Assembly: GCA_002698575.1 (NCBI GenBank) | Contig: NZZG01000110.1 | Location: 1-32,496 of the forward strand | Reading direction: 5' to 3' | Length of the DNA stretch: 32,496 bases | Source of the DNA: Pimelobacter sp. | GTDB lineage: Bacteria > Actinomycetota > Actinomycetes > Propionibacteriales > Nocardioidaceae | Shown: positions 30,016-32,496 of the stretch, piece after piece | Layout of the letters: every line of letters begins with the position of its first letter | How positions within the stretch are numbered: the first letter of the stretch is position 1 | Program-made: the position numbers and the translations under genes | Notes under the pieces: model-generated | Database searches by the model: none | Seen by the model: the letters and a program-made list of their open reading frames with translations, nothing else | Told to the model about the DNA's origin: nothing

Positions 30016-32274
30016 GTGTCCAGACCACGTAGCGAACGACCGCACGCCGCCACGGTGCTCTCGCACCTGGGAGTCATGGCGATCGTATCCGTCGTCCTCG
30101 GCGTCGTCGTCTCGGGCCTGGCGATCCCCTTCGCGGGCGTCCTGGGCTTCGCGGCGAGCAACACCGCCGACGGCATCGACAACCTCCCGCAGGAGCTCGA
30201 GACCGACGAGCTGGCCCAGAAGACGACGATCCTCGACGCCAACGGCAACACGATCGCCTCGATCTTCGACGAGAACCGGGTCAACGTCTCGCTGAACCAG
30301 ATCAACCGGCGGATGGTCAAGGCACTGGTCTCCATCGAGGACTCGCGCTTCTACGAGCACGGCGCCCTCGACTTCAAGGGCACGATGCGCGCCTTCTTCA
30401 CCAACGCAGCGGCCGGCGGTGTGGTGCAGGGCGGCTCGACGCTGACCCAGCAGCTGGTGAAGCAGACCCTGCTGCAGCAGGCCGGGGACGACCCCGAGGC
30501 CCAGGCCGCGGCCACCGCCGAGACCCCCGCGCGCAAGCTCAGGGAGCTGCGCTACGCGATCGCCCTGGAGAACCGTCACTCCAAGGACTGGATCCTGGAG
30601 CGCTACCTCAACATCGTCTACTTCGGCGACGGCGCGTACGGCGTCCAGGCCGCCGCGCGCCACTACTTCGACGTCAACGCCAAGAAGCTCAACCTCAACC
30701 AGTCCGCGACGCTCGCCGGACTGGTCCAGAACCCGTCGGCCTACGACCCGACCGACTACCGCGACCGGGCCATCACCCGCCGCAACATCGTGCTCGACCG
30801 GATGGCCGAGCTCAGCGTGATCCCCCAGGAGAAGGCCGACCAGGTCAAGGACCGCGGACTGGGGCTCAAGACGCAGCCGAGCAACAACGGCTGCACCAGC
30901 AGCCAGGCCCAGTTCTTCTGCGCCTACGTGCTGGAGTACCTCAAGCAGGACGAGTCGCTCGGCACGACGCTCGACGAGCGGGAGCGGCTGCTCTACTCCG
31001 GCGGCCTGACGATCAGGACCACGGTGGACCTCGCCTACCAGAAGGCCGCCGACGACTCCGTCCGGGGCCGGGTCCGCGCAACCGACAACGCCATCGGAGC
31101 CCTGGCGCTGGTCGAGCCCGGCACCGGAGAGGTCAAGGCGATCGCCCAGTCCCGTCCGATGGGCCGGGACAAGGCGAGCGGGCAGACCTTCCTCAACTAC
31201 ATCGTCCCGAAGCAGTACGGCGACAGCAACGGCTTCCAGGCCGGGTCGACGTTCAAGGCCTTCGTGCTGGCCACCGCGATCGAGGACGGCATCCCGCTCA
31301 ACCGCACGTTCCCGGCTCCCAACAGCACCACGTTCAACCAGGACGACTTCGCCAACTGCCCGGGCAAGCCCCGCTTCGTCGGGACGTTCCCGATGCAGAA
31401 CTCCGTCAGCTCGAGCGGCACCGAGAACCTGTACACCGGGGCTCGGCGCTCGATCAACACCTTCTTCTTCAACCTGGAGAAGGAGACCGGCGTCTGCAAG
31501 CCGTTCCGGCTCGCCAAGCAGATGGGCGTCCAGCTGACCTCACCGACGGGCAAGCGGGACAAGAGCGGCCGGCTGCTCGTCTCGCCCGAGCGCATCCCCA
31601 ACTTCACCCTGGGCGTCGCCGACGTCAGCCCGCTGGAGATGGCCGAGGCCTACGCGACCTTCGGCGCGCGCGGCGTCCACTGCGACTCCCGCCCCGTCAC
31701 CTCGATCGAGGACGCCAACGGCAGCACGCTCAAGGAGTACCCCGCCAAGTGCAGCCGGGTGATGTCGGAGTCCACGGCCGACGCCGTCAACGACATCCTG
31801 CGCGGCGTGATCGAGCCGGGCGGCTTCGCCTCGGCCCAGCAGCTCTCGGTGCCCGCGGCGGGCAAGACCGGTACGACGGGCACCACGGCCAAGTCGCCGT
31901 CGGTGTGGTTCGTCGGCTACACCCCGGAGATCGCAACCGCCGCCATGGTCGCGGGTGCCAACGAGTTCGGCACCCCGATCGGCCTCGACGGCCTCACCAT
32001 CAACGGCGTCACCGTCAGCGCGTCGGGCTCCGGGCTGGCCGCGCCGATCTGGGGCGACGCGATGAAGGTCGTCGACGACAGCCTCGACGCCGTGCCGTTC
32101 GTCTACCCCGCCTCGGTCGAGGGAGCCGGTCAGGACTTCGTCCGCCCGCCCACACCCCCGAGCAACAGCAGCAGCAGCGGGAACACCGGTGGGAACACCG
32201 GTGGCGGCAACAACGGGAACGGGAACGGCGGCGGCAACAACGGCAATGGGAACGGGAACGGCGGACGTCGCTGA
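30016..32274 (+). CDS. Class A penicillin-binding protein (transglycosylase/transpeptidase), PonA2-like
   Basis: A 752-residue bifunctional cell-wall enzyme that polymerises glycan strands and crosslinks peptides outside the membrane. A membrane segment lies at about residues 18-50. The GT51 domain has EDSRFYEHGALDFKG (catalytic Glu), GGSTLTQQLVKQTLL and ERYLNIVYFGDGAYGVQ. The transpeptidase domain has the active serine in GSTFK (about 413), SIN in RRSINTFFF, and KTGTT near 617. By position it matches PonA2 (Rv3682), but that protein ends in a PASTA domain; here a Gly/Asn-rich tail of about 45 residues replaces it. The GTG start is preceded by TACATT, suggesting a leaderless transcript; no other start before the membrane segment is better. 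The divergent spacer holds a strong palindrome. Confidence 0.93.
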   Translation: MSRPRSERPHAATVLSHLGVMAIVSVVLGVVVSGLAIPFAGVLGFAASNTADGIDNLPQELETDELAQKTTILDANGNTIASIFDENRVNVSLNQINRRMVKALVSIEDSRFYEHGALDFKGTMRAFFTNAAAGGVVQGGSTLTQQLVKQTLLQQAGDDPEAQAAATAETPARKLRELRYAIALENRHSKDWILERYLNIVYFGDGAYGVQAAARHYFDVNAKKLNLNQSATLAGLVQNPSAYDPTDYRDRAITRRNIVLDRMAELSVIPQEKADQVKDRGLGLKTQPSNNGCTSSQAQFFCAYVLEYLKQDESLGTTLDERERLLYSGGLTIRTTVDLAYQKAADDSVRGRVRATDNAIGALALVEPGTGEVKAIAQSRPMGRDKASGQTFLNYIVPKQYGDSNGFQAGSTFKAFVLATAIEDGIPLNRTFPAPNSTTFNQDDFANCPGKPRFVGTFPMQNSVSSSGTENLYTGARRSINTFFFNLEKETGVCKPFRLAKQMGVQLTSPTGKRDKSGRLLVSPERIPNFTLGVADVSPLEMAEAYATFGARGVHCDSRPVTSIEDANGSTLKEYPAKCSRVMSESTADAVNDILRGVIEPGGFASAQQLSVPAAGKTGTTGTTAKSPSVWFVGYTPEIATAAMVAGANEFGTPIGLDGLTINGVTVSASGSGLAAPIWGDAMKVVDDSLDAVPFVYPASVEGAGQDFVRPPTPPSNSSSSGNTGGNTGGGNNGNGNGGGNNGNGNGNGGRR
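32161..32271 (+). repeat. Gly/Asn-rich tandem repeat encoding the PBP tail
   Basis: Short degenerate units built on GGGAAC and GGCAAC (for example two copies of GGGAACACCGGT in a row) encode NTGGNTGGGNNGNGNGG-like sequence at the C-terminus. Such runs vary in length between strains by slippage. Confidence 0.75.
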
Positions 32275-32284
32275 GGCGATCGGC

Positions 32285-32310
32285 GGTGGGGCCGCACGCG
32301 CAGCCCCATC
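32285..32310 (+). terminator. Hairpin 10 bases after the PBP stop (terminator candidate)
   Basis: GGTGGGGC (32285-32292) pairs with GCCCCATC (32303-32310), eight pairs with one G-T, around a ten-base loop. No T-run follows, as usual in high-GC genomes. Confidence 0.45.
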
Positions 32311-32496
32311 AGCCACACGGGCCACACGTGCTCATCGGTTGGGCGGAGACGACACGAAATCCGGCCCAGGGCCTGCAGTTTCTACCCACTCGACGAGGCG
32401 ATGTGGTCTGTGTGACGGGTGTGGCGCCCGCGCATGCGGCGGCGCGAGCTTGCTCGTGCCGTCAGCGCGTCGAACAGTCGACCGGGAGAGGCTCGC
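32311..32496. other. Non-coding stretch at the right edge with a strong hairpin
   Basis: No gene was recognised in these 186 bases. A hairpin at 32438-32463 has eleven pairs (two of them G-T) closed by a CTTG tetraloop. It could end a minus-strand gene located beyond the window or be a repeat of the genome; neither can be tested here. Confidence 0.5.

Overview
The window is a very GC-rich actinobacterial chromosome segment, most likely from a Nocardioides-like member of the Nocardioidaceae. Evidence is the strong G/C third-position bias, frequent GTG starts, four-base ATGA/GTGA gene overlaps, a WhiB regulator, and a gene order that matches the Mycobacterium tuberculosis Rv3671c-Rv3682 block (marP, NUDIX, tlpA-like, nth, crp, MBL hydrolase, ridA, a small 50-codon gene, two Get3/ArsA-like ATPases, whiB, class A PBP). 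Genus-level assignment is an inference. No tRNA, rRNA, CRISPR array, insertion sequence or prophage was seen.

Layout. 1-7467 (minus): an assimilatory nitrate/nitrite operon read narK, narB-type nitrate reductase, FAD/[2Fe-2S] electron-transfer protein, nirB (cut by the left edge). 7468-7751: divergent regulatory region with a direct-repeat cluster near narK and a well-folded leader before nhaA. 7752-9526 (plus): nhaA and a small holin-like membrane protein. 9560-12808 (minus): nth, tlpA-like lipoprotein, NUDIX, marP, each pair overlapping by four bases. 13066-13743 (plus): crp. 13825-15590 (plus): a SigE-family sigma factor coupled to a membrane protein with a predicted beta-propeller. 15712-19396 (minus): three coupled genes for a membrane-anchored solute-binding-like protein, an unrecognised protein with two C-terminal membrane segments, and an MFS carrier. 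19501-21852 (minus): a small 50-codon gene, ridA, a NUDIX protein and an MBL hydrolase. 21898-24335: an SDR-like protein, a TfoX-N protein, and a secreted protein broken by a one-base frameshift. 24351-25762 (minus): both subunits of a 3-oxoacid CoA-transferase, with codon use unlike the neighbours. 25829-27225 (minus): a second sigma factor/membrane protein module, possibly led by a 46-codon ORF. 27274-29464 (plus): two Get3/ArsA-like ATPases. 29499-29792 (minus): whiB. 30016-32274 (plus): a class A penicillin-binding protein.

Function. The nitrate operon imports nitrate and reduces it through nitrite to ammonium. The conserved block serves the envelope and stress responses: MarP protease and the PBP in the cell wall, TlpA-like thiol chemistry, WhiB and Crp regulation, and Get3-like ATPases for membrane-protein targeting or quality control. 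Accessory genes sit inside this block at two points, 13.8-19.4 kb and 21.9-27.2 kb.

The most interesting non-coding signals are the nhaA leader (7650-7703), a perfect 13-bp inverted repeat between whiB and the PBP gene (29909-29938), an 11-bp perfect inverted repeat inside a tiny ORF just before the second sigma factor (27105-27142), and a recurring TANNNT box six to eight bases before start codons that suggests leaderless transcripts.
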